A stretch of 13,201 nucleotides of DNA. Source: an uncultured Collinsella sp. Lineage in GTDB: Bacteria > Actinomycetota > Coriobacteriia > Coriobacteriales > Coriobacteriaceae. A model generated the notes under the pieces. It made no database searches. It saw only the letters and a program-made list of their open reading frames with translations, and was not told the origin of the DNA. This document shows, piece by piece, positions 6,044-12,262 of the stretch (its first letter is position 1; each line of letters opens with the position of its first letter). The DNA lies in NCBI GenBank assembly GCA_905198825.1, contig CAJKEF010000011.1, positions 1 through 13,201 of the forward strand, read 5' to 3'. Made by a program: the position numbers and the translations under genes.

Positions 6044-7399
6044 ATGGCAGCACCCGAGCAGCTGTTTAACGTTCGTGAGCGCAAACGTTTTGAGCGTCAC
6101 GACATTTGGGAGCGCATTGCCGAGAACGGCACTATTTCCGCCGTCATGGTCTTCGCCGCCATCGCCGCCGTCATTTGCGCCAACACCGATGCCTACGAGG
6201 CTATCCATCACTTTTTGGAGACCCCGCTGTATGTGGGTCTGGGTAACCTGACGGCCGGTCTCACCGTTGAGCTTTTCGTCAATGACTTCCTCATGGCGAT
6301 CTTCTTTTTGCTGGTGGGCATCGAGCTTAAGTACGAGATGACAGTTGGCGAGCTCAAGAACCCGCGCCAGGCCATGCTTCCCATGCTGGCGGCCGTGGGC
6401 GGCGTCGTCGTTCCCGCCTGCATCTACCTGATCTTTAACCATGCCGGCGCGCACAACGGTTGGGCCATCCCCATGGCAACCGATATTGCCTTTGCGCTGG
6501 GCGTGCTGTCGCTTTTGGGCAATCGCGTGCCCAACGGCGTGCGCGTGTTCTTCTCGACGCTCGCCATCGCCGACGACCTCATCTCCATCGCCGCCATCGC
6601 CATTTTCTACGGTCAGAGCCCCAATCCGTTTTGGTTGGGCGCCGCCGCGCTGGTGACCTGCGCGCTCGTGTGGCTCAACAAGACGCAGCATTACCGCCTT
6701 GCCCCGTATTCGGTACTGGGCCTGCTGCTGTGGTTCTGCATGTTCAAGAGCGGCGTGCACGCTACGCTCGCCGGCGTCATCCTGGCCTTCACCATTCCGG
6801 CCAAGTGCGGCGTCAAGCTCGATAGCCTCACCGATTGGTTGGGCGAGTGCCTGCCGCTGCTCGATGACCGCTACGACGACGAGGCGCACATCTTGGGCCA
6901 GCATGACTTTACCGTCTCGACCACCAAGGTCGAGCGCGTCATGCACCGCGTGACCCCGCCGCTCATCCGCATGGAGCGTCTGATCTCCACGCCGGTCAAC
7001 TTTGTGATTCTGCCGATCTTTGCGTTCGTCAACGCACAGGTTCGCCTAGTGGGCGTGGATATGAGCACGTTGCTCACCGACCCGGTGACGCTCGGCGTGT
7101 ACTTTGGCATGCTGCTGGGCAAGCCGATCGGCATCTTTGGCATGACGTTTGCCCTGGTTAAGTTTAGGGTCTGTGAGCTGCCGCACAATGTCAACTGGCA
7201 CATGATTGCCGGTGTGGGCATTCTGGGCGGTATCGGCTTTACCATGTCGATCCTCATCAGTGGCCTTGCCTTCCCGACGGCCCAGTTTGAGGTTCTGGCT
7301 GCCAAGGCCGCCATCCTTGCCGGTTCGGTCACCGCTGCCGTGCTCGGTATGATCTACATGAGCGTGGTCTGCAAACACCCCGCGCCCAAAGACAAGTAA
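6044..7399 (+). CDS. nhaA: Na+/H+ antiporter NhaA
   Basis: Inner-membrane antiporter that exports Na+ (or Li+) in exchange for protons, for pH and sodium homeostasis. The product has 451 residues, longer than E. coli NhaA (388). The excess is an N-terminal cytoplasmic tail and a hydrophilic loop at about residues 255-315 between membrane segments. The ion-binding residues are present: ATDIAFALGVLSLLG with Asp147, LAIADDL with Asp177-Asp178 (equivalent to E. coli Asp163/164), and LLGKPIGI with Lys360 (equivalent to Lys300). The NDFLMAIFFLLVGIELK segment is also characteristic. It is monocistronic, ending in a bidirectional terminator. The unusual leader suggests it is regulated at RNA level. 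Confidence 0.95.
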   Translation: MAAPEQLFNVRERKRFERHDIWERIAENGTISAVMVFAAIAAVICANTDAYEAIHHFLETPLYVGLGNLTAGLTVELFVNDFLMAIFFLLVGIELKYEMTVGELKNPRQAMLPMLAAVGGVVVPACIYLIFNHAGAHNGWAIPMATDIAFALGVLSLLGNRVPNGVRVFFSTLAIADDLISIAAIAIFYGQSPNPFWLGAAALVTCALVWLNKTQHYRLAPYSVLGLLLWFCMFKSGVHATLAGVILAFTIPAKCGVKLDSLTDWLGECLPLLDDRYDDEAHILGQHDFTVSTTKVERVMHRVTPPLIRMERLISTPVNFVILPIFAFVNAQVRLVGVDMSTLLTDPVTLGVYFGMLLGKPIGIFGMTFALVKFRVCELPHNVNWHMIAGVGILGGIGFTMSILISGLAFPTAQFEVLAAKAAILAGSVTAAVLGMIYMSVVCKHPAPKDK

Positions 7400-7416
7400 A
7401 AGCATATACAAGTTTG

Positions 7417-7454
7417 AAAACGCCGCCTGTGGACACCATCACAAGCGGCGTTTT
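7417..7454. terminator. Bidirectional terminator between nhaA and the convergent small gene
   Basis: Perfect 10-bp arms AAAACGCCGC (7417-7426) and GCGGCGTTTT (7445-7454), with a further TGTG/CACA pairing inside. The T-run on either strand follows a G+C stem, so it can end nhaA on the plus strand and the small gene on the minus strand. Confidence 0.85.
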
Positions 7455-7483
7455 AGTCAATGGGGACGTTCTTAAATGACTAG
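7453..7483 (+). repeat. Intergenic inverted repeat with TGGGGACGTTCTTAAA core (REP-like)
   Basis: Arms TTAGTCA (7453-7459) and TGACTAG (7477-7483) pair over seven positions with the outermost a T-G pair. They enclose a 17-nt centre containing GGGGACGTTCTT. It overlaps the last bases of the preceding terminator and ends 3 nt before the last codon of the convergent minus-strand gene. It shares layout and the GGGGAC core with the elements at 3637 and 4687. Confidence 0.4.
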
Positions 7484-7485
7484 GC

Positions 7486-7740
7486 TTATTCCACCGTGCC
7501 GTAGACGGCGCCCCAGCCGTGGGCGGCCAAGGCGGAGTTGAGCTGGTCGCAAAGGGACTGACGATCGTAATAGCCGGGCGGCAGCAGGTTGACGATTTCC
7601 ATAAGGTCGGGTGCCAGGTCCAAGATCTCGGCCTGCACGATTAGATCCAGGCGGTCGATGGCGTGGCGGTCGTAAAATAGTCCGTCGACCAGGCGCTGCA
7701 GGTCGCCGAATTCCTCGGCCTGGAACGATCCATACTCCAT
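7486..7740 (-). CDS. Small acidic protein of unknown function
   Basis: I do not recognise this family. The 84-residue product starts MEYGSFQAEEFGDLQRL and ends in AHGWGAVYGTVE. It is acidic, has no signal peptide or membrane segment, and has a predicted helical pattern with an LLPPGYYDRQSL turn near the middle. The start at 7740 is supported by AAGGAGG on the minus strand (7745-7751) just upstream. A GTG at 7761 would place that ribosome site inside the gene and is less likely. It is the only minus-strand gene in the window, convergent with nhaA and divergent from the aminotransferase gene. That isolated position with a good ribosome site supports a real gene. Confidence 0.7.
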   Translation of the reverse strand: MEYGSFQAEEFGDLQRLVDGLFYDRHAIDRLDLIVQAEILDLAPDLMEIVNLLPPGYYDRQSLCDQLNSALAAHGWGAVYGTVE

Positions 7741-7841
7741 AGTGCCTCCTTGGGCCCCCACGCCGGTATGTGCGGCGATTCGTAATTTATTGCGATGGAC
7801 TTAATCTATCACGGCTTCATAACGTTGCGGCGGTGGCGGTC

Positions 7842-7847
7842 TATACT
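7842..7847 (+). promoter_or_regulatory. Likely -10 box of the aminotransferase gene
   Basis: TATACT lies 41 nt before the ATG at 7889. The surrounding CTATACTTAGACGAA closely resembles CTATACTTGACCGAA upstream of the Tat genes (9631 on). No good -35 is seen. Confidence 0.45.
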
Positions 7848-7888
7848 TAGACGAACTGCAACGTCCCGCTTCGCGAAAGGTCGCACCC

Positions 7889-9193
7889 ATGCAGACGATC
7901 TACCAGAAGATGGAAACCACCGAACTCGATGCCGCCATCGAGGCGCTCAAAGCCGAGGTCGCCGAGGTCAAGGCCAAGGGCCTGGCGCTCGACATGGCGC
8001 GCGGCAAGCCGTCGCCCTCCCAGGTGGACATCTCGCGCCCCATGCTCGATATCCTCAATGCCGACGCCGATCTGCACGACGGCAACGTCGACTGCTCAAA
8101 CTACGGTTGCTTTGAGGGCATTCCCTCGGCACGCAAGCTGGCGGGGGAGTTCCTGGGTTGCCCCGCCGAGCAGACGCTCGTACTGGGTTCGTCGAGCCTG
8201 CTGATCGAGCACGATATCGCCGGCATGTTTTGGCGCTGCGGCTCGTGCGGCAGCGAGCCCTGGGACGCCTACGAGGCTGCGCACGACGGCAAGAAGGTCA
8301 AGTTCCTGTGCCCTGTTCCCGGCTACGACCGCCACTTTGGCATCACCGCCGACCTGGGTATCGAGAACGTCCCCGTCGCGATGACCGACAACGGCCCCGA
8401 CATGGACGAGATCGAGCGCCTCGTTGCCGCCGACGATTCCATCAAGGGTATCTGGTGCGTGCCCAAGTATTCCAACCCCACGGGCATCACCTTTAGCGAA
8501 GACACCGTGCGCCGCCTGGTCGAGATGCCCGCAGCCGCGCCCGATTTCCGTATCTTCTGGGACAACGCCTACTGCGTGCACGACCTGTACGACGAGACCG
8601 ACGAGCTCGCCAACATCTTTGACCTCGCTCGCGCGGCGGGCACCGAGGACCGCGTGGTGGCCTTTGCCTCGACATCCAAGATTACCTTCCCGGGCGCCGG
8701 CATCGGCTTTATCGGTGCGAGCCCCGCGGTCATCGCCGAGTTCTCCAAGCGCCTGAAGGCCGGCCTCATCAGCGCCGACAAGCTCAACCAGCTGCGCCAC
8801 GTGCGCTTCCTTCCCACCATCGAGGCGGTCAAGGAGCACATGAAAAAGCATGCCGAGTTCCTGCGTCCGCGCTTTGAGGCCGTCGAGCGCAAGCTCACCG
8901 AGGGCTTGGGCGACACGGGCTGCGCCACTTGGACGCACCCCCGCGGCGGCTACTTTGTAAGCTTCGATGGTCCCGAGGGCTCGGCCCAGAAGGTCGCCGC
9001 GCTTTGCGCCGATCTGGGCGTCAAGCTCACGCCGGCCGGTGCTACCTGGCCCTATGGCAAGGACCCACGCGACACCAACATCCGCATCGCGCCGAGCTAT
9101 CCCACGGTCGAGGACCTGGAGGCCGCGCTCGATGTGCTGGTGCTGGCCGTTAAGCTCGTCGCTGCCGAGCTTGCGCGTGCCGAGCGCGCCTAA
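7889..9193 (+). CDS. PLP-dependent aminotransferase class I, AspT-like (aspartate aminotransferase)
   Basis: Cytoplasmic fold-type I aminotransferase of the 1c subgroup (relatives include corynebacterial AspT). It probably transfers the amino group between aspartate and 2-oxoglutarate. The product has 434 residues, normal for the subgroup. The PLP-binding lysine is Lys264 in STSKITFPGAGIGF. The cofactor ring and phenol contacts are Asp225 and Tyr228 in FWDNAY, and NPTG is at 196-199. The substrate-carboxylate Arg is in NIRIAPSYP near the C-terminus. An LPTI segment and charged helices follow. ATG 7889 has GAAAGG (7875-7880) 8 nt upstream. Another aminotransferase specificity, such as aromatic or alanine, cannot be excluded. 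Confidence 0.9.
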   Translation: MQTIYQKMETTELDAAIEALKAEVAEVKAKGLALDMARGKPSPSQVDISRPMLDILNADADLHDGNVDCSNYGCFEGIPSARKLAGEFLGCPAEQTLVLGSSSLLIEHDIAGMFWRCGSCGSEPWDAYEAAHDGKKVKFLCPVPGYDRHFGITADLGIENVPVAMTDNGPDMDEIERLVAADDSIKGIWCVPKYSNPTGITFSEDTVRRLVEMPAAAPDFRIFWDNAYCVHDLYDETDELANIFDLARAAGTEDRVVAFASTSKITFPGAGIGFIGASPAVIAEFSKRLKAGLISADKLNQLRHVRFLPTIEAVKEHMKKHAEFLRPRFEAVERKLTEGLGDTGCATWTHPRGGYFVSFDGPEGSAQKVAALCADLGVKLTPAGATWPYGKDPRDTNIRIAPSYPTVEDLEAALDVLVLAVKLVAAELARAERA

Positions 9194-9207
9194 CGCGCGG
9201 CTTCCCG

Positions 9208-9213
9208 TACTAT
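9208..9213 (+). promoter_or_regulatory. Possible -10 box of the STAS gene
   Basis: TACTAT lies 31 nt before the STAS ATG in the 51-nt gap. The short GCGCG/CGCGC pairing across the aminotransferase stop codon has no T-run, so read-through from upstream is also possible. Confidence 0.25.
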
Positions 9214-9244
9214 CCGCACTTTCGATACGTAAAGGAGCATATAC

Positions 9245-9559
9245 ATGGATTTGGGTATTTCCACCAACCCCACGCCAGAGCTCTACACCATTAAGGTAAC
9301 CGGCGAGATCGATATCTCTAACGCCGATAGCCTGCGCAATGCCATCGATTTGGCGCTCGAGCAGCCCACCGAGGCCGTTGAGCTCGACTTTGCCCAAGTG
9401 AGCTACATCGATTCGACGGGCATTGGCGTGCTCGTGGGCGCCGCACACCACGCGGTCGACCACGGCAAGCGCTTTAGCTGTACCAATGTGCAGCCCCCGG
9501 TGATGCGCGTGGTTCAGCTGTTGGGTGTCGACCAGGAGATTTCGATCACCGCTGCATAA
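9245..9559 (+). CDS. STAS-domain anti-sigma factor antagonist
   Basis: Single-domain STAS protein of the SpoIIAA/RsbV type, which binds an anti-sigma kinase when unphosphorylated and so frees a sigma factor. The product has 104 residues, the whole STAS fold. The N-terminal strand-turn reads IKVTGEIDISNADSLR. The phosphorylation site is Ser57 in the diagnostic VSYIDSTGIGVLVGA. The ATG at 9245 has AAAGGAG (9231-9237) 7 nt upstream. No serine kinase (SpoIIAB/RsbW type) or sigma factor gene is adjacent, which is unusual for a classic partner-switching operon. The partner must be elsewhere, so the controlled sigma factor is unknown. Confidence 0.92.
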   Translation: MDLGISTNPTPELYTIKVTGEIDISNADSLRNAIDLALEQPTEAVELDFAQVSYIDSTGIGVLVGAAHHAVDHGKRFSCTNVQPPVMRVVQLLGVDQEISITAA

Positions 9560-9603
9560 TCTTTGCCCCCAAAAGGGCATGCCGTTTGGCATATGTTTGT
9601 GAT

Positions 9604-9637
9604 GCGCTCGGACGTTTTGGCGTCCGGGCGCTATACT
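9604..9637 (+). promoter_or_regulatory. Palindrome abutting the -10 box of the Tat operon
   Basis: GCGCTCGGACG (9604-9614) and CGTCCGGGCGC (9621-9631) form an 11-bp stem with one G-T pair around TTTTGG. It is followed immediately by TATACT (9632-9637), a good -10 box. The palindrome covers the expected -35 and spacer region. It may be an operator or a terminator for the STAS gene, though the following T-tract is poor. Smaller stems precede it: TGCCC/GGGCA and ATGCC/GGCAT around 9567-9594. Confidence 0.45.
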
Positions 9638-9680
9638 TGACCGAATGAATAGACGAGTTCCGGCCGAATGGCGCGGTGCG

Positions 9681-9700
9681 GGCTCGACTCACATCGAGCC
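9681..9700 (+). promoter_or_regulatory. Hairpin just before the tatA/B ribosome site
   Basis: Perfect 7-bp stem GGCTCGA / TCGAGCC with a CTCACA loop, 2 nt before GGAGG (9703-9707), which is 5 nt before the GTG start at 9713. Confidence 0.45.
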
Positions 9701-9712
9701 TTGGAGGTATGT

Positions 9713-10312
9713 GTGTTTGGTATTGGAGAGGGTGAGCTCGCGATCATCGTGGTCTTCGGCTTTTTGCTGTTTGGCCCGGATAAGCTCCCGCAGATGGGCC
9801 GCACGATCGGCCGTGCCATCCGTCAGTTCCGCGAGACGCAGGAAAAGATGACGGCCGTTGTTCAGTCCGAGATTATCGATCCGGTGAGCGAGGCCGCGTC
9901 GGCTCCGGTCAAGCCCAAGAAGGCTGTCGTCGATGACGATTCCGATGCGGACGAGGATGCCGCCGGGACGGCTGCACCCGCAAAGAAGGAGACCTTTGCC
10001 GAGCGCCGCGCCCGTCTTGCTGCCGAGAAGGCCGCGAGCGAGGGTGCCACCGAGGAAGAAGGCGCTGCTGGTGAGGCCGAGAGCGCCGAGCCTGCCAAGG
10101 CCGAGCTTGCTGCTGCCGCCGCCGAGCCCGAGCCTGCTGCAGAGCCGGAGCCCGAGCCGGAGCCCGAGCCCGAGCCGGCAGAGCCCACGACGGCTGACCT
10201 CTACGCTCGTCGTCCCCGCAAGCGCAAGGCCGTCGTCGACCAGCTCGCTCGCGAGCTCGAGGCCGAGGACGATGCCGCTGCCGCCGACGCCCCGAAGGGA
10301 GGCGATGAGTAA
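9713..10312 (+). CDS. Sec-independent translocase subunit TatA/TatB family
   Basis: Membrane-anchored component of the twin-arginine pathway, which exports folded proteins. I choose GTG 9713 over the upstream ATG at 9668, because it gives the canonical MFGIGEGEL start and a GGAGG site 5 nt upstream. The product is 199 residues. One transmembrane helix (about 8-21) leads to the FGPDKLP hinge and an amphipathic helix (about 27-46). Glu8 and the GP-x-KLP hinge resemble TatB more than TatA. The long tail is charged and low-complexity: an acidic stretch, a Lys/Arg/Ala coiled region (92-112), then alternating Glu-Pro (138-157) and a basic RRPRKRK patch (166-172). Its stop overlaps the tatC start by one base (TAATG), indicating coupling. 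Confidence 0.9.
   Translation: MFGIGEGELAIIVVFGFLLFGPDKLPQMGRTIGRAIRQFRETQEKMTAVVQSEIIDPVSEAASAPVKPKKAVVDDDSDADEDAAGTAAPAKKETFAERRARLAAEKAASEGATEEEGAAGEAESAEPAKAELAAAAAEPEPAAEPEPEPEPEPEPAEPTTADLYARRPRKRKAVVDQLARELEAEDDAAAADAPKGGDE
10122..10185 (+). repeat. Glu-Pro codon repeat in tatA/B
   Basis: Imperfect tandem GAGCCC/GAGCCG hexamers encode the Glu-Pro run at residues 138-157. The copy number could vary by slippage. The run probably forms an extended spacer between the membrane part and the basic C-terminus. Confidence 0.7.
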
Positions 10313-11106
10313 TGCCTATCGGACCTGCGCGTATGCCGCTCTTCGATCACCTGGGAGAGCTCCGTCGCCGCCTGACCATCGTGGTCGTGTCGGTGTTTGC
10401 CGCCGCTATCGTGCTGTATTTCGCCACGCCTGTTGTGCTCGACATCCTGGAAGATCCCATCCGCTCCTTTGTGCCGGACGGTAAGTTCTACATCACTACC
10501 ACGCTCGGCGGCTTTGGCTTGCGCTTCTCGCTGGCCATCAAGATGGCCGTGGTCATGTGCACGCCCATGATCATCTGGCAGATTCTGGCGTTTTTCCTGC
10601 CGGCGCTTCGCCCCAACGAGCGCAAGTGGGTCGTGCCCACGGTGCTCGCCTCGACGGTGCTGTTCTTCCTGGGCGCAATCTTTTGCTACTTCATCATCAT
10701 CCCTGCGGGCTTTGAGTGGCTCATCGGCGAGACCTCGGCCGTCGCCACGGCGCTGCCCGATCTGGAGAACTACGTCAACATGGAGCTGCTCTTTATGATC
10801 GGCTTTGGCGTGGCGTTTGAGCTGCCGCTCATCATCTTCTACCTGTCCGTCTTCCACATCGTGTCCTACGCTGCTTTCCGCGGTGCCTGGCGTTATGTGT
10901 ACGTTGGCCTGCTTGTGGGCTCGGCTGTGATTACGCCCGACGGCTCGCCCGTTACGCTGGGGCTCATGTATGGCGCCCTGCTCTCGCTCTACGAGATTTC
11001 GCTCGCTATCGCTCGCGTGGTCATTACCGCGCGCGAGGGCAAGGAGGGCTTGTTTGTGAGCCGTCTGGACCTGTTTTCGGACGACGAAGAGGACGACGAG
11101 GAGTAA
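10312..11106 (+). CDS. tatC: Twin-arginine translocase subunit TatC
   Basis: Polytopic membrane receptor that recognises the twin-arginine signal and builds the export site with the TatA/B protein. The product has 264 residues, the family norm, with six hydrophobic segments. Signature motifs are FDHLGELRRRL near the N-terminus, FLPALRPNERKWVVP with the conserved Glu of the first cytoplasmic loop, FGVAFELP with the conserved membrane Glu, and VITPDGSPVTL near residues 205-215. It ends with an acidic tail, FSDDEEDDEE. Start ATG 10312 overlaps the upstream stop, with GGGAGG at 10297-10302. The hypA start is only 6 nt downstream. Confidence 0.96.
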   Translation: MPIGPARMPLFDHLGELRRRLTIVVVSVFAAAIVLYFATPVVLDILEDPIRSFVPDGKFYITTTLGGFGLRFSLAIKMAVVMCTPMIIWQILAFFLPALRPNERKWVVPTVLASTVLFFLGAIFCYFIIIPAGFEWLIGETSAVATALPDLENYVNMELLFMIGFGVAFELPLIIFYLSVFHIVSYAAFRGAWRYVYVGLLVGSAVITPDGSPVTLGLMYGALLSLYEISLAIARVVITAREGKEGLFVSRLDLFSDDEEDDEE

Positions 11107-11112
11107 ATCGGT

Positions 11113-11469
11113 ATGCACGAGGTTGGCATTGTCAACGGCATACTTGATACAGTGATTCGCGCGGCGCGTGGGGCGGGGGCCTCGCGCGCCGTTTTGGTAA
11201 CGCTGCGCATCGGGGATATGACCGAGGTCGTGCGCGAGGCACTCGACTTTGCCTGGGAGACGTTTCGCGACGAGGACCCGCTCACGAAGGGCTGCGAGCT
11301 TGCCGTGGAGGAGGTCCATCCACAAAGCGAGTGCCAGGACTGCGGTGAGGTCTTCGATCACGACCGTTTCCATTGCCGCTGCCCTCAATGTGGCGGCGCC
11401 AACGTGCGCCTGCTGCACGGCCGCGAGCTCGACATCGCCAGTATCGAAATCGAAACCCCCGACGATTAG
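11113..11469 (+). CDS. hypA: Hydrogenase nickel insertion protein HypA
   Basis: Nickel chaperone delivering Ni to [NiFe]-hydrogenase large subunit with HypB. The product has 118 residues, full length. The essential MHE start is present; His2 and Glu3 bind nickel. The zinc domain is C74-x2-C77 and C90-x2-C93 (CQDC and CPQC), with an extra Cys at 88 between them. Its start codon lies 6 nt after tatC, using the GAGGAG of tatC's end as ribosome site, so it is almost certainly co-transcribed with the Tat genes. A urease role is possible in principle but less likely with HypB adjacent. Confidence 0.95.
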   Translation: MHEVGIVNGILDTVIRAARGAGASRAVLVTLRIGDMTEVVREALDFAWETFRDEDPLTKGCELAVEEVHPQSECQDCGEVFDHDRFHCRCPQCGGANVRLLHGRELDIASIEIETPDD

Positions 11470-11524
11470 CCCGCTAGCCATCTGGTGATGGGGTATAAAG
11501 GGGCCAAATTAAGGAGCGCTAAGT

Positions 11525-12208
11525 ATGGCCGAGAAAACGATTGATATCGCGTCGCCGATCCTGTCGCGCAACGAGCGCCTGGCAGATCAGCTACGTCAGC
11601 GATTTAAAGAGACAAACACCTATGTGATCAATGTGCTTTCGAGCCCCGGCTCGGGCAAAACCACTACGATTCTGGGCACCAACGAGCGCCTGCGCGACAA
11701 GGCGGGCTTGCGTTGCGCCGTCATCGAGGGCGATATCGCCTCGGACGTCGACGCCATCACCATGAAGGAAGCCGGCATGCCCGCCATCCAGATCAACACG
11801 GGCGGCCTGTGCCACCTCGAGGGCAACATGATCATGGAAGCCGTTGACGCGTTCGACCAGGTCGTTGGGCTCGATAACATCGACGTCATCTTTATCGAAA
11901 ATGTGGGCAACCTGGTCTGCCCAGTTGACTTTGACCTGGGCGAGAACCTGTCCATCATGATCCTCTCGGTGCCCGAAGGCGACGACAAGCCCATCAAGTA
12001 CCCGGGCATCTTCCAGCATGCCGGCGCGCAGCTGCTCAACAAGGTCGACGTGGCCCCGGCTTTCGATTTTGACATGGATAGGTATACTAAGACACTCGAT
12101 GACCTCAATCCGCAGGCGCCGCGGTTTGCCGTGAGCGCGCGCAAGGGCGAGGGCATGGATGCCTGGTGCGATTGGCTCATCGGGCAGATTGAGCAAGCAA
12201 GGGCGTAA
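11525..12208 (+). CDS. hypB: Hydrogenase nickel incorporation GTPase HypB
   Basis: SIMIBI-class GTPase that drives nickel transfer into [NiFe]-hydrogenase with HypA. The product has 227 residues. The P-loop is SSPGSGKTT (39-47), and EGDIASDVDA (68-77) is the switch region. GLCHLEG carries the GTPase-domain metal ligands Cys96 and His97, ENVGNLVCP (125-133) adds Cys132, and NKVD (172-175) is the guanine-specificity motif, followed by SARKGEG. The N-terminus has neither the CxxCGC high-affinity nickel motif of E. coli HypB nor a His-rich store, so it is the minimal form. The 55-nt gap after hypA contains TATAAA (11494-11499), a possible internal -10, and GGAG (11513-11516) before the ATG. Confidence 0.96.
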   Translation: MAEKTIDIASPILSRNERLADQLRQRFKETNTYVINVLSSPGSGKTTTILGTNERLRDKAGLRCAVIEGDIASDVDAITMKEAGMPAIQINTGGLCHLEGNMIMEAVDAFDQVVGLDNIDVIFIENVGNLVCPVDFDLGENLSIMILSVPEGDDKPIKYPGIFQHAGAQLLNKVDVAPAFDFDMDRYTKTLDDLNPQAPRFAVSARKGEGMDAWCDWLIGQIEQARA

Positions 12209-12262
12209 GTCGGCCGCCATACGGGCGGGCGTAGCCGCAGAGATACGAGATAGGAGCCTCTT

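Noticed and set aside
5759..6946. 395-codon open frame on the minus strand
   Set aside because: It is antisense to nhaA and crosses two terminator hairpins; a shadow.
8096..9592. 498-codon open frame on the minus strand
   Set aside because: It lies antisense to the aminotransferase and STAS genes, both with intact family motifs. Long antisense frames are expected from GC-rich codon use, and its translation is low-complexity without a family pattern.
9668..9712. Upstream ATG start for tatA/B
   Set aside because: It would add 15 residues before the conserved MFGIGEGEL. The GTG at 9713 has GGAGG at the right distance, and the extra stretch forms an RNA hairpin instead.
9645..9851. 68-codon plus-strand frame starting just after the TATACT box, considered as a leader peptide
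   Set aside because: It has no ribosome site and overlaps the tatA/B coding region out of frame. The product is Arg/Ser-rich shadow sequence.
10122..10185. Short tandem repeats considered as a CRISPR or VNTR locus
   Set aside because: They are in-frame Glu-Pro codons within tatA/B with no spacers.
10201..11481. 426-codon open frame on the minus strand
   Set aside because: It is antisense to tatC and hypA, and its His/Asp/Arg-rich translation has no domain.
12214..12228. CCGCC/GGCGG pairing between hypB and the topoisomerase, considered as a terminator
   Set aside because: It has only 5 bp and no T-run, so read-through from hypB cannot be excluded.
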